DNA of 64,000 bases from a virus. The stretch covers positions 62,001 through 126,000 of IMG/VR virus record IMGVR_UViG_3300044712_001462; one strand, written 5' to 3'. Shown in pieces: positions 18,199 through 29,000 of this stretch; position 1 is the stretch's first letter; each line of letters opens with the position of its first letter. The position numbers and the translations under genes are program-made. Below the pieces are notes generated by a model that saw nothing but the letters and a program-made list of their open reading frames with translations, did no database searches and was not told the origin of the DNA.

Positions 18199-19085
18199 TA
18201 CGCTGTGCCTTGAGTTTCAGTCGTACCGTCCGAGCTGATGGCTTGGGAAGTCACCACGGTAATGCCATCGTCGGCATAAGTTCGTAGCTGAGAGTTGGTA
18301 CGCGTGGCCTTCTTAAAGAACCTGCGCCACACTTGAACCATCATCTCTCGGAAATTCGTAGCTGCGCCCGTTGGAGCAGTAGTCAGAATCGAGTCGAGAC
18401 CATCCGCAGCCAGTTTGGCGCTTGTGATGTTAGTCGTAGAGGCGAGTGTAGCCGCGGGTACAGTGACTCCGCCTGCGCACGTTACTGCTTGGGTCTTGAT
18501 CGTATCGAGATCGACTTTTTGTTTGATTGTGCCACCCACGTAACCCGTGCCGTCATAAGCTGCTTCGAGATTATCCGCAGCAACAGTATCCCCGGAAACA
18601 CTCACAACATTCGAATTTGTAGTGTAGCCCGTGCCGTCGAAAGCGGCCTCCAGATTGTCAGCGGCAACTGTGTCACCCGAGATACTGACAACGTTGGTGT
18701 TAAGTGTGGCTGTCGAGACCGTTGTGCCGTTCACGTGTGAGATATCGACTTTTGCCACCCCCGCAACCGTTTCAGCGGGCTTGCAGCGGAAATTCATGCA
18801 GACACATTTACCCGCCACAGTGGAAACGGTAGCCGAGCCAATCACTGAGTACCACTTTCCTGCTTCGAAGCCATTGGCTGCGGAAGCAGTAAAAGAGCCG
18901 CGGTAGTTGCCCGTGAGTGAAGTGCGTTTCGTGAAGTTGGTGGGGCCCAGGATCGCCGTGTCGGTGGATTCCTCGTACACGGAGAAGGTGGGAGTCGCAT
19001 CCGCGTCCACAGCAGAGCCAGTACTACCAGAAGTGATCACATCAAAGTACACCACTTCGTCGATCGGAATTTCAAGAGCTGCCAT
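18198..19085 (-). CDS. Tail fibre protein, paralogue, 295 aa
   Basis: The N-terminal 115 residues (MAALEIPIDEVVYFDVITSG) and the C-terminal 75 (FREMMVQVWRRFFKKATRT) are closely related to the 662-residue fibre protein downstream. The middle holds two copies of a short phage-fibre repeat (SGDTVAADNLEAA(F/Y)DGTGY), a sequence type I know from many phage fibres. The stop overlaps the next ATG as TAATG. The two proteins probably arose by duplication and differ mainly in shaft length; they could assemble together or address different receptors. The role is inferred from composition and context. Confidence 0.8.
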   Translation of the reverse strand: MAALEIPIDEVVYFDVITSGSTGSAVDADATPTFSVYEESTDTAILGPTNFTKRTSLTGNYRGSFTASAANGFEAGKWYSVIGSATVSTVAGKCVCMNFRCKPAETVAGVAKVDISHVNGTTVSTATLNTNVVSISGDTVAADNLEAAFDGTGYTTNSNVVSVSGDTVAADNLEAAYDGTGYVGGTIKQKVDLDTIKTQAVTCAGGVTVPAATLASTTNITSAKLAADGLDSILTTAPTGAATNFREMMVQVWRRFFKKATRTNSQLRTYADDGITVVTSQAISSDGTTETQGTA

Positions 19086-19112
19086 AGTAGTCTTCCTTGA
19101 CTAGTGGGCTAG

Positions 19113-21437
19113 TTACGCTGATTTAATGACCATACCGCGATCTGCGGAGCAGGCCACAATAATGAGGCTGCAGTTAATGCCTGCCATGCCTATCGTTCCA
19201 CCCCCTCCGCCTTCTGGTTCCGTGTAGTCGAAGTAGGCACACGCCTGATAATCAGCGACTGTACCTCCATTACCTTCTCCAGCACTCCAAGGATTTGGAA
19301 GCGACGTTCCCTGTTGATAGGTAATTGTGTTTGCATGTACTTGCGAAACGGTAAAACCATCCCCCATATTCGAGGTGAGCATCAAGAAATAGGACTCACC
19401 ATTCGTCAGGGAATAAGATGCTCCAGTGAGTGTATACCACGCAAAAGAGGTCGTAACTGTCGTAGTCAACGAGGCAGTAGCAAGCAGCGTCGTAGGTGCT
19501 CCTGCTGAACTGGCATACAATCCGAGATACAGAGTCGCGTTCGCATGGTCCGTAATACTGTCTCGCACATACACATGCCCGTTACCCAGTGTTGATCCAG
19601 TTGCACCAGTAAACGTGAACGGAGAACCGATGATGTACGAATTGGTGTAGTCTTCAAACGATCCAGTCCCTGCATAACCGAATGTGCCAGATATGTAGGT
19701 CTTAAAGGTGCCCAGAATGGTAGCACCGTAACTGTTCTCATCGGACCACGAGTATCCGGCATCCGAGAACATCAACCGCATCGATTGCCCAGATGAATCG
19801 GAATCCCAGAGCACACCATTCCCCGAATTGCCCTCACTTTTGAGCACAACCCAATAAATGCTGCTTCCGGTTAGCGGTACACCCGAGAATTGAAAATTGA
19901 CGTACGTGCCCGTTGCCGAGGGCAAGGCCGTGTAAGCTACGGTATTCGCGGATATCCCCAGCAAGCTACCTGGAGCATTGGTTCCATCGGAGTACAGATA
20001 AGCCCGCACTGTGCCCGTGTAATTGGCGTTTTTGTAGATCATCACGCCGACTTGACTGAGCGTATAGGAACTCCCTGCGGTGAAACTATGCGCCATGTAA
20101 GTCTTGTTTGTCTGGTATCCAAACGTGTTGCTGTCGTCTACGTTTGCGCCAAACGACTCTTTTTCCGTCTGAGTACCGCTTGAACCGAACACTCCTGCCG
20201 TAAAATTGTCAAACTGATTCGTACCTGGCGAGCCTACAAATGCTCCGAACCCAGCTCGCGACATCCCGCCTGACGGCCACGCTGCAACACTCGTCGCTAT
20301 ATCTGCCGTTCTACTGTCCCACTGGTAGATCGAATCTGGCGTGGCGGCTGTTACGTTGAACCATATGCGAACCGTCTCAGTGGAGTGCTCCACAGTGTAC
20401 CCAAGATACATCCCGTCCGTATACTCAAACCAATCATTGCTGGCTGGATAATCAAACTGCCATTCTGTGTAGTTGTCATAACGCGCTTCGTAATTGACGG
20501 TAGCAGTATCGCCGGACAGGTTGATGATGTAGATGATTCCCGACCCGCTCGCGTTACCAATCGCGAACCCAACCACCTCGTCGCCAATAGTCTGACGTTG
20601 AAAACGTCCCCACCAGTTGCTTACACCTAGATCAGTCTTGGCGAAAAACATCCCGTCACCAGTGACGTTGATGTACCCACCTGAATACGCTCCGGATGTG
20701 CCGTCGAAGTCAGAAGAAAATGTTCCACTGCCGTCAAGACTGATAATTGGAACGCCGCCTGATGCGGCTGACCCGCGGAATACAACGGCTGCTCCAACTA
20801 TTTCGTTACCAGTCCTACCAATACGTAACGCGCCAGCCCCAGCACCCACCTCATAGCCGACACCAATCTCAGCGCTGTTGTATACAGACGGCTCCCAGAT
20901 TGCAGTTTGATTGTATCCGGCGGGGTCTGCGTCTACATCAGAGAGGTACCCATATCCGCAGCATATTCCGATATCGTTTGCAGAGGCTCCCGTTATGTTA
21001 CTGTCCCAGCTGGCTTGTGTACCGTTAGAGCTATCGACTCCAACAACCGGGTCTCCCGTAATGTCGATATCATTAAGAAAGAATACGCAGATATTTGCGC
21101 CCTCGGACCACGCGTTGCCTGTTCGACTTCGGTAGTGCAGAGTCTGCGCACCAGCGGCCGGGTATTGTGCGTCACTTGATTTTAGATAGTAAATGCTTAC
21201 CTGGGGATCAGCCGTCGTTGCGTAGTAGCCGGTCACAACATGCGTAAAATCGAGATACCCATCTCGAAACGCTAGCTGGTCAAGCAAATGAGATCCCGAG
21301 TTCGGTCCACAATATCCGGTAACACACACTACGCACAGCGAAGCACCGGACGGAACCGTTACTGACAAGGAGCTATCTATCGTAGATGACTGCGCAGTAC
21401 CTAAATAGGTTCCAATATTGGCAACAGATGCTGGCAT
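19113..21437 (-). CDS. Lectin-like tail fibre/adhesin, 774 aa
   Basis: A Ser/Thr/Gly/Tyr/Trp-rich all-beta protein with several jelly-roll-like domains. Residues 1-230 form an outer domain, 230-430 a concanavalin-like domain (SDFDGTSGAYSGGYINVTGD; WGRFQRQTIGDEVVG), and 430-750 two related beta-sandwiches (TYMAHSFTAGSSYTLSQVGV; SFAWYTLTGASYSLTNGESY). A Gly-rich run (EPEGGGGGTIGM) precedes the short C-terminal domain. Such modules commonly bind surface polysaccharides. I see no glycosidase residues I can name, so binding rather than hydrolysis is the safer reading. It is separated from both neighbours by short gaps. Confidence 0.75.
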   Translation of the reverse strand: MPASVANIGTYLGTAQSSTIDSSLSVTVPSGASLCVVCVTGYCGPNSGSHLLDQLAFRDGYLDFTHVVTGYYATTADPQVSIYYLKSSDAQYPAAGAQTLHYRSRTGNAWSEGANICVFFLNDIDITGDPVVGVDSSNGTQASWDSNITGASANDIGICCGYGYLSDVDADPAGYNQTAIWEPSVYNSAEIGVGYEVGAGAGALRIGRTGNEIVGAAVVFRGSAASGGVPIISLDGSGTFSSDFDGTSGAYSGGYINVTGDGMFFAKTDLGVSNWWGRFQRQTIGDEVVGFAIGNASGSGIIYIINLSGDTATVNYEARYDNYTEWQFDYPASNDWFEYTDGMYLGYTVEHSTETVRIWFNVTAATPDSIYQWDSRTADIATSVAAWPSGGMSRAGFGAFVGSPGTNQFDNFTAGVFGSSGTQTEKESFGANVDDSNTFGYQTNKTYMAHSFTAGSSYTLSQVGVMIYKNANYTGTVRAYLYSDGTNAPGSLLGISANTVAYTALPSATGTYVNFQFSGVPLTGSSIYWVVLKSEGNSGNGVLWDSDSSGQSMRLMFSDAGYSWSDENSYGATILGTFKTYISGTFGYAGTGSFEDYTNSYIIGSPFTFTGATGSTLGNGHVYVRDSITDHANATLYLGLYASSAGAPTTLLATASLTTTVTTSFAWYTLTGASYSLTNGESYFLMLTSNMGDGFTVSQVHANTITYQQGTSLPNPWSAGEGNGGTVADYQACAYFDYTEPEGGGGGTIGMAGINCSLIIVACSADRGMVIKSA

Positions 21438-21449
21438 AAATTGATTTCC

Positions 21450-24185
21450 TTAAGGTACTGTAACGGGTCCATAGCCACTGGAAGCCACTCCGTCGTCTCC
21501 TACGACAAACACATACACAGAGGATCCAGCGTTAAATGAGCCGCGTCTTGGAGTGATCGTTATAGACGAGTTGGACCACGCCGATGGAACTTGTATTTCC
21601 CGATGGGTGCAACTGTCGAAGTCAACATTGTCACCGATTTCCACACGGGCACGAGTGCCCTTTTGAATGTAGATATCATCTGTCCAAATATCTGCGCCGG
21701 TGTTTCCGTTACCCAGATAGTTCTGCCAGATGATGTATTCTAAATCATCACCTGATGCGACGTGGGTCTTGACGTTGGACGCCGTAAAAGTACTAATCGC
21801 ACTACCAGGATGAATTAGCGTCTCAACGATCGTACCGTTGGCTGTGTTTGTAGATGAACCCGAAATGTAAACATCTTTACGATACCAAGTGGCGTCAGCC
21901 GCTGGACGATCCGGCTCATCGAGCCAAAATGTCTGATCGTTGGCGGTACTGGGGTGGACCACCAATTGTTGCTGCAAGGCAAACCAATTGAACAGGGCTA
22001 TCTCTTGTGCCCCATCAACGATGGTTTCGTTGCCTGACACACGCAACATCTTCCACTGTCCGGCACTGCTTCCGCTGTACCGCACCCAATACGACAAGAA
22101 TAACTCCTCACCGGCTAAGACTGGCTGAGGTAATCGATACGACAACACCCCGTTGTAGTTTGAGCCCCCTACGGTGACCTTGAGACTCTTTGATCCACTG
22201 TGTTTCTGATCCGTGGCGTATTTGTGATTGGCCCAACCCCAGTTGTTGCTCCAGCCTGTTTTTGCAAAGTCGCTGCTGACAGTTCCGCCTTCAATCGTCG
22301 AATCAATCGACTCAATATCGAGGCTGTGCGTCCCAAAGCCATTTCCAGTGATAGTCGTTAGGTTAGCACTTACGTTAGAAATACCAAAACCAGGAACAGC
22401 TATTGGGCCGTATCCAACTGAATGCTCTCCCTCTGAATTCGTCACAAACAAATAGACATTATCGCCCGCATTGAACGACCCTTGATTAACTGAGACAGTT
22501 ATCGCTGAGTCTGACCAAGTAGTTGGGATTTGAATTTCGCGATGAGTACAAGCATCATACGTAGAAGCATTACCAATCTCTACACGCGCTAAGGTTGGCG
22601 CAGAGTACACATCATCCATGTAAAAGTCATTTGGAGCCCTGCTTGTCTCACCGCTGCCCAGCTCCCAGGCGTTGTAAAACCCGATATGGTAAGGTCGCTT
22701 CAGTAAACCCTCAGTATCAGCGACAAAATTTGCTCTGTCGTGAACCAAGACTCCATTGTGCCAGAATTTAAAGGACGCATCCGCCACCCGGGGTGCAGAA
22801 GAGTCTACAAATTCAAACTGAAGGCAGTGCCAGTTGCCATCTGAAAGGGATGATTTACTAAAGGTGGTAAAATAGTCCAGAGTTTGACCATCCGTAGTGT
22901 CGTTATCGGAAAAGGCACCGTCCGTTAAGCCCCAGTCAAAAGCGGTGAAGAAATTGTCATAAGCGCTTCCGCCTGGATTCCAGAAACGCAAGAATTTGAT
23001 ATTAGACAGATACTGACTGTTAGAGGGATATAGGCCGGTACCCCAGTCAAAACTATTCAGTTTAACCCAGTATTGAATGAACCATTTGCGGCTGAGCAGG
23101 TTATTTTTACCTGTGACACCCGCGATACCGCCGCTTCCTGCATAATTGTAGTGAGCTGCATATGCGCTACCGCTGTGCCGAGCCTGATTTGAGACACTCA
23201 GTAAGTTTACAGATTCCCACGTCCCCACCGTAGCGGCAGTGTTTACTGTCCCGTCTTCGAAATTATCAAACGTGACATTCGTCGCACCCTCTGTCCCAAA
23301 GCCGTTTCCCGTAATGGTTGTCAGGTCAGCGCTTACGTTAGAAATACCAAAACCAGGGACTGGACCGATGGAAAACAGATCCCAGTAGCGCTTTTGGTTG
23401 GCCCCGTAGATTGTGTTGTTAAAGGTATGGTTGAGACTGATCTCGTTGTATTGCGCGCTATCCGCATTTACTGTGGCAATCCCACTGTAATTCCATCGCA
23501 GCACGTCATTAACCCAACCTTTGAGAACGCCCTGTTTTTGTGACATGGGGGATACTTTTACATACCAGTCAAATTTAACCCACTCCCCCTTGGGTATGAC
23601 GTAATCATCTCCATTCGTATTGGAGTAGAACCAATTTTGTGTTGGAAAAGTATTCTGAAACAGGACGCCCAGTCTATCCCCGTAAATGCACAGATACATC
23701 GAGTCATCGGGGACGGTACTGTAGAGGATAAACTGTTTGAAACCCGAGGTATCGCCCCAGTCAAAATTCGCGTCATACTTCTGCCAATAACTGATACGGA
23801 ACTCGGACCCCGTACCGAATGTGGCGGGCATCCCCGGTACTTCACTGAATGGCAACCATAATGACCCAGTTGACCCGGAACCTGGATTGGTTATCCAGCT
23901 TTGCCGGTAAGCGTAGCTGCCGCCTCCCGGCGGTGTGCCCGCCTCGTTAGTTGTAATATGCTGTTGTGGTGGATTGCCGAAGGGAAAGAATAGATCGTTC
24001 CAACCAGTTGGTGGCGTCCCTTCGAAGGAGTCGGCGAAGGAGTCGGAAAACCAGTCCTGACCAGAAAGCGATAATGTCGAGCTTCCTACAGCGATAGCCG
24101 CATCCTCGATCGCCAGATTAACGGAGGCTGTCACCGCTAACGGCAGCACCAACCCACCCGCGCTGAGCGTGATGTATTCAGTCAT
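21450..24185 (-). CDS. Multidomain lectin-like adhesin with internal duplication, 911 aa
   Basis: Three large concanavalin/polysaccharide-lyase-like beta-sandwich segments (for example FRISYWQKYDANFDWGDTSG, WFIQYWVKLNSFDWG, ELFLSYWVRYSGSSAGQWKM) alternate with short Ig/IPT-like units. The unit VPGFGISNVSA(D/N)LTTITGNGFGT occurs twice, and the block beginning ARVEIG and running through CTHREIQ to GSFNAG occurs twice, so the protein grew by duplication of a lectin-plus-IPT module. The sequence is Trp/Tyr rich, as expected of carbohydrate binders. The ATG overlaps the preceding 44-residue gene as ATGA. The role as host-surface adhesin is inferred. Confidence 0.75.
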   Translation of the reverse strand: MTEYITLSAGGLVLPLAVTASVNLAIEDAAIAVGSSTLSLSGQDWFSDSFADSFEGTPPTGWNDLFFPFGNPPQQHITTNEAGTPPGGGSYAYRQSWITNPGSGSTGSLWLPFSEVPGMPATFGTGSEFRISYWQKYDANFDWGDTSGFKQFILYSTVPDDSMYLCIYGDRLGVLFQNTFPTQNWFYSNTNGDDYVIPKGEWVKFDWYVKVSPMSQKQGVLKGWVNDVLRWNYSGIATVNADSAQYNEISLNHTFNNTIYGANQKRYWDLFSIGPVPGFGISNVSADLTTITGNGFGTEGATNVTFDNFEDGTVNTAATVGTWESVNLLSVSNQARHSGSAYAAHYNYAGSGGIAGVTGKNNLLSRKWFIQYWVKLNSFDWGTGLYPSNSQYLSNIKFLRFWNPGGSAYDNFFTAFDWGLTDGAFSDNDTTDGQTLDYFTTFSKSSLSDGNWHCLQFEFVDSSAPRVADASFKFWHNGVLVHDRANFVADTEGLLKRPYHIGFYNAWELGSGETSRAPNDFYMDDVYSAPTLARVEIGNASTYDACTHREIQIPTTWSDSAITVSVNQGSFNAGDNVYLFVTNSEGEHSVGYGPIAVPGFGISNVSANLTTITGNGFGTHSLDIESIDSTIEGGTVSSDFAKTGWSNNWGWANHKYATDQKHSGSKSLKVTVGGSNYNGVLSYRLPQPVLAGEELFLSYWVRYSGSSAGQWKMLRVSGNETIVDGAQEIALFNWFALQQQLVVHPSTANDQTFWLDEPDRPAADATWYRKDVYISGSSTNTANGTIVETLIHPGSAISTFTASNVKTHVASGDDLEYIIWQNYLGNGNTGADIWTDDIYIQKGTRARVEIGDNVDFDSCTHREIQVPSAWSNSSITITPRRGSFNAGSSVYVFVVGDDGVASSGYGPVTVP

Positions 24186-24316
24186 GGTTTACTCTCATGC
24201 AGCACGGGTGGGATCTCAACTTCAACAAACGGCGCAGTTACCTGCTTTGGCCGACGAGGAGCCTTCGACTCCCCGTGTGATGCAAACATCAGGAGCAGAG
24301 CAAGTAACAAGGTCAT
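24182..24316 (-). CDS. Small secreted or membrane peptide, 44 aa
   Basis: An ORF starting MTLLLALLLMFASHGESKAP lies one base after the previous stop and overlaps the next gene as ATGA. The first 13 residues form a strong hydrophobic core and SHG-ES could be a cleavage region, followed by a basic (PRRPKQ) and then an acidic, Pro-rich tail. It could be exported or membrane-anchored. There is no lipobox cysteine, so it is not an Rz1-type lipoprotein. It is tightly coupled to the adhesin gene that follows. Confidence 0.55.
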   Translation of the reverse strand: MTLLLALLLMFASHGESKAPRRPKQVTAPFVEVEIPPVLHESKP

Positions 24317-24317
24317 G

Positions 24318-24698
24318 TTACGTAGGGCTACCCAGTTCGATGTCCCAGGCCGGGAAGTTCACCTTCTGGCCCGCGGTCAGCGTTAGCGTCGTACATTCAG
24401 TGACGTACAGCAGTTTCGAATTAGAGACATCGACCAGGGCTACATTAATGGCGTCTCCTGTGGAGTCGATGTCAATGTTGTTCTTTGCGCCCACCGTTAC
24501 CTTCCGACTCGAGCCACCCGCATCACCTGCGGCGACCGTAAAGTCAGTACCTGCCATGGCAACATCTGCCAACATATAGGTGTCGGTAGCTTCCAAAAAA
24601 GTGGTCGGAAGCGTATCACACACCGTCATGCGTGTAGAGTTGTTCTTGATATAGTTAAGTGCCGCATCCAAAACGTCAGCGTGAGTTGACTTCGCCAT
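24318..24698 (-). CDS. Small virion/fibre-region protein, 126 aa
   Basis: The ORF starts MAKSTHADVLDAALNYIK, with TAATG coupling to the 30-residue gene upstream. After a short helical start it is beta-rich (KLLYVTECTTLTLTAGQKVN) with an acidic mid-section. Proteins of this type, with a helical start reading ADVLDAALNYIK and a Ser/Ala-rich beta body, are common in phage structural gene clusters, where they are usually minor virion proteins. No catalytic motif is present. Assignment to the virion is from context only. Confidence 0.65.
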   Translation of the reverse strand: MAKSTHADVLDAALNYIKNNSTRMTVCDTLPTTFLEATDTYMLADVAMAGTDFTVAAGDAGGSSRKVTVGAKNNIDIDSTGDAINVALVDVSNSKLLYVTECTTLTLTAGQKVNFPAWDIELGSPT

Positions 24699-24790
24699 TA
24701 CTTCGACTCCTTCTTGGTATCAGGCGTACCGAGCGTGCTGTTGTGAATTTCCAACGTAACGACCTCTTTGGTCGGTGTGTCATCAGTCAT
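24698..24790 (-). CDS. Tiny acidic protein, 30 aa
   Basis: A 30-codon ORF (begins MTDDTPTKEVVTLEIHN) has TAATG overlaps at both ends, joining the 379-residue gene to the 126-residue gene. That both ends fit so exactly argues it is translated. GAAGGAGTC near its 3' end is a good Shine-Dalgarno element for the next gene, so the ORF may exist mainly to carry ribosomes onward. No function can be assigned. Confidence 0.5.
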   Translation of the reverse strand: MTDDTPTKEVVTLEIHNSTLGTPDTKKESK

Positions 24791-25929
24791 TAGTAATACC
24801 CAGATCCTACGTGCCCCATAAACAGCCCAGCGTTGATGGAGATCTTCTTGTTCATGACAAACTCGAGCCACTCTTTTCGCATCAACTGGGCTACGGCAAG
24901 ATACGGATTGGCTTTCGCTTTGGCGTCAACCGTGATGCCGCCATGAGAAGCAGGAAGACGATTACGTTCGTACCAATGCGCGGCGGTTGTCAGAAGATGG
25001 GCAACTACGGCTTGCAGCCAATGAAAATGGTACGGGAACGTCTGGGGGTTGTGGTAAGCGACTGGAGGGGGCTTCTCGTTCCATTCCCGGATCGGCTGGA
25101 GAATAGCGTAGATGATTTCTACATCATCAAACTCCACATCATCCAGCAACTCGTTCTCGGTCAGCGTATCGCGGAGCTGGAGACGCACTTCGTTAATCGT
25201 GAGGGGCCCATCGAAGTTCTCAATGTCCCCAAAAAGTCCCCTTTCAACCGACAGATAACCAAAGTCCGTACCTAGCAAGTTATCTGCATCATCCATCAGC
25301 CCAATCTGAAACTGCCAGATACAGGCTCTATTTACCAGGTCCGAAGTCAGAGAAAACGAAATTACCCCGTCGGATGAGCTCACGATGGTAGCGTTGAGCT
25401 CGTATAATCCAGGATCCACAGATAAAGCATCCTGGAAGCGCACTACGACATGGTCGATGTCACCCAGGCTGCGAGAATTCCCTTGGCGATCGCGGACGGG
25501 CCACTCCACACAGGCGCATTCCCCTTTACTCACTACCAAATACCGGGTTTTACCCAGCACCGGACAGCCGTCGTGCAAGCTATCCTCGGGGGAAATACAC
25601 GTTCGCTCACTGACGGAGCTAGAGACATCGGGAATGTCGGAGTCGAGGACTTCAAACGAGTCATCATCCGTGGCCTGACCATCGCCGACTGACCAGAACT
25701 GGTAGTACCAAGTTCCTACTTGGTTCGCGCTGGTTTCGAGGTAATAGACACCTCTTGACAAGCGTTTTAGTGCGGTATCAGTCCCGTAGACATAAGTGAC
25801 TTCAGCGCCGCTGGGTTTCCTCAATAAGGCGCGCACTTCATCAGGATCAATAGTCACATCACTATTGAACGGATCAGTGAAGGTGGCGGTTAAACGCACC
25901 AACTCACCGAGTGTGTAGACGTTTGCCAT
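24790..25929 (-). CDS. Virion protein of unknown role, 379 aa
   Basis: The ATG at 25929 (MANVYTLGELVRLTATFTD) is preferred to a TTG eight codons upstream. The N-terminal 110 residues are Ig-like (GVYYLETSANQVGTWYYQFW), resembling phage proteins with a beta-sandwich baseplate- or head-attachment domain. Residues 120-230 form a second beta domain and the last 150 are helical and Trp/His/Tyr-rich (AVVAHLLTTAAHWYERNRLP). It follows the repeat-rich protein after a 60-base gap. No family name is certain; I would expect a structural protein that anchors the adhesins downstream. Confidence 0.7.
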   Translation of the reverse strand: MANVYTLGELVRLTATFTDPFNSDVTIDPDEVRALLRKPSGAEVTYVYGTDTALKRLSRGVYYLETSANQVGTWYYQFWSVGDGQATDDDSFEVLDSDIPDVSSSVSERTCISPEDSLHDGCPVLGKTRYLVVSKGECACVEWPVRDRQGNSRSLGDIDHVVVRFQDALSVDPGLYELNATIVSSSDGVISFSLTSDLVNRACIWQFQIGLMDDADNLLGTDFGYLSVERGLFGDIENFDGPLTINEVRLQLRDTLTENELLDDVEFDDVEIIYAILQPIREWNEKPPPVAYHNPQTFPYHFHWLQAVVAHLLTTAAHWYERNRLPASHGGITVDAKAKANPYLAVAQLMRKEWLEFVMNKKISINAGLFMGHVGSGYY

Positions 25930-26015
25930 CCGTAGTGTCCAATAGTGGAACAATAGAACTGAGAAAGTTACTCTATTTGGTCATAACGCCTGAGAAAGCG
26001 CAAGGTTAGATTGTG

Positions 26016-29000
26016 CTACCGCTCGCTGGAGGTAGTCGAGACGCGATAGCGATGAGCATCCGCAACTTTTACAGCTTGACCCGACTTCGGGTCAGACCGA
26101 GATTCCTGCGCAACGTTTAAACCATATCTCAAGGTATCCGCCACGGTTACGGCAGGGCCGATGCTCTTGTCAGAGTCAGCATCCAGGTCGTACCGGGCAT
26201 CATCCTCCACATTCACAGCGAGCCAGCGATACGTTCTGTGTAACTGGGCCGCTTGTCCCGCCCATGAAAAATCACCTGGCTCGGCCTGAATCTTAGTGGC
26301 TCGAGAGCCTTGGGTTGGCATGCCGTTAAGAACAAAAGTTCCGGTCTCTGGGTAGATGACACGTCCGAATTGTGTGAGTGGGTTGCTAATGTGATATTGA
26401 CCACTCAGCGCAGCTATATTCTTGTGTGCTTGCAGCGGAATAGTAAAGCCTCTGAGCTCATAGCGCCCGGATACTGCAGGCATTCGTCTTTGGATATGGA
26501 GCTGTGCCCGTCTCCCTATCACGGTGTATAGAGGAGCAGCGGCAGCCAGGAGATGACGCACCTGCCCTTGCATAGCCTGTCCATTTACCTGGACCTGGCC
26601 AGGGTTCGCCTGGAGGCTATGGGCAGCTCGCAGGTTAACGCCCTGCCCAGATAGATCAAACGTTCCCGCTTCGGCGGAAAGACTATATCGCTTCTGCAGA
26701 TCCGCGCTCTGGCCCGTTATGTTGAAAGAGCCGGGCGCTAACTGCACATTCCAACTGTCTGTAAGGCGTGCACCACCGCCTAACCAGAATGCCAACACAC
26801 CGTAATAGCCTGCTCGTACGTCATTTCTGCCTTCGAAAGCGTATTCACCCGGATTGGCTACCAGGCGTTTGTCTTGTCTCAGGTTCGCGGCTTGAGCAGA
26901 GAGCGTGTAAGTAGCTCTCTCGGCGGATAGCTTTTTAACCGTTTCAGCGCCAACGGTCTGACCAGTGACCGAAAAACTACCAGGAGAACAACTCAGTCGA
27001 TGAGCCACGTGAGCGATAACGCTCTGTCCTGCCGTCAAATAAATCCCTGTGTTGCTAGCGATACGCCTATTGGCATACAGATTTGTGCTTTTACCTGTGA
27101 GACGATACGACTCGGGTCGCACAGTCCGCAGCTTAAAGGCGGCTCTCAGCGCTGCAGGTTGTCCGGTTAGTGTAAAGGTAATTGGATCTGCGGAGAAACC
27201 AGAGCGCGTTACGAGGTTCGTGAACGGGTTTGCAATGGCATAGCTGCTGTGGGAAGCATCTACTCTATAATCGTGCCGTAGGTTAGCGGTTTTACCTGTC
27301 AGAAGAAAAGCACCCGGTGCTGCCGCGATCGGTTTACCCCTCGTCAGAACCACAGAAGATCCGCTGAGCGTAAACGCACCAGGACTGGCCTGTACGCGGT
27401 AACCCGGTCTTAACGCAGCAATCTGTCCGCTCAGCGTGTAGCCACCTCTAATAGCGCTAACACGTTTGCTCGAGCGGAGGCTGGCCGACTGGCCTGTTAA
27501 CGTGAAACTACCCTTATCCGCTGCGATTCGGTGCCTAAGCTGTAGAGTCGCAGACTGCCCCGTCAGCGTATATGCGCCATTAGTCGACAGGACCTTGCGC
27601 CCGATTTTTAAAGCTGCAGACTGACCGACTAAGGCCATCGAACCAGACCCAGCTGCCAGCTTAAAGGCAGCCCGCAGGTTGGCCGCCTGACCTGTGTACG
27701 TGTAGGCTCCCGTCACGGCCTCAGCCAATTTTCGAAGCTGTAGGTCCGCAGCTTGACCGCTTACTGTAAAGTTACCCGGGTTTGCCGCCACGAGATGGCG
27801 TAATTGCAGCGTGACACTCTGACCTGTTAGTGCAAAAGCGCCTGACACCGAGATGACTTTACGCCCCGCTTTGAGGGCAGCGGTTTGACCGGCAAGTGTA
27901 AAGGAACCTGCAGCAGTGGATAGCTTAAAATCTGCGCGCAGATTCGCTGTTTGTCCTGCATAGGTATAGCCTCCTGCTGCTAACACTGTATTTCTGGCTG
28001 CACGAAGGCCTACTGATTGCCCTGTTAATACATAAGCGTCAGCAGCCGCAGTGAAGACGTGGGTAGCGCGTAAGACGGCAGACTGACCAGACAGACTAAT
28101 ACTGCCCGGATCGGCCGGTATTCGGTTTTGCGTGCGGAAATCTACTGAGGATCCCGTTACAGCATAAACACCCGTAACGCTTGAGACTCGATTGGTCTTA
28201 GCGAACGTCGCAGCTTGCCCACTAAGCGTGAAGGACCCAGCCCCAGCGATAATGCGCCTACCTGCTTTGGTTGCCGCGGCTTGTCCGGTATAGGTGAACT
28301 GACCCCGGGTGGCTGCAACCTTAAAACTACCCCGTAGATTGACCGCTTGTCCGCTGAGTAGGTACGATCCGGTGGTCGCCGCTGTTTTTCTGGCGACACG
28401 TAAGGCTGCAGCTTGCCCTGTCTCAACAAAGCTACCCGAGTTGGCTGCCAGCTTTCGCCCTGCTTTGAGGTTAGCGCTTTGTCCCGTTAGAGAGTACGCG
28501 CCATTGTTCGCTACTAGCGGCGTGTGCTTGTGTAGTGTGACACTCTGTCCGGCCAGTGTATACGTGCCCGTTGCGCTGGGTAGACGCTTAGCGACCAGAG
28601 TTTGGATAGCTTGGCCTGTAAGGGTATAGGTGCCTCTGGCTGCGCTTAATGTTCTCGTTGCCCGCAGTCCTGTTGTCTGGCCGGTTTCTAGATAACTCCC
28701 GGCTGTAGCCGCGATCTTACGACCAGCCTTCAAGTTCGCAGCCTGACCAACAAGATTATACTGGGCGTACGAGGCAGGTAAGGGTGTGTTCTTGCGCAAT
28801 TGGGCGGACTGACCGCTCACAGAATACGACCCAGAGATAGCTGAAACACGCCTACCGGCTTTTGTGCTGGCTGACTGTCCGCTCAGCGTAAACGACCCAG
28901 AGATAGCCGAAATGCGTTTATCTTGCCGGAGAGCGACCGCCTTACCGGTAAGTACATAAGAGCCAGAGCCTCCAGGCATGATCCGGGTTGCCCGAATACC

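Noticed and set aside
15830-18200. The LWPPF coding repeats read as a DNA-level element (TGTGGCC / TTTGGCC)
   Set aside because: Third codon positions vary freely between copies while the amino acids stay constant, so a DNA-binding or recombination site is less likely than a peptide motif.
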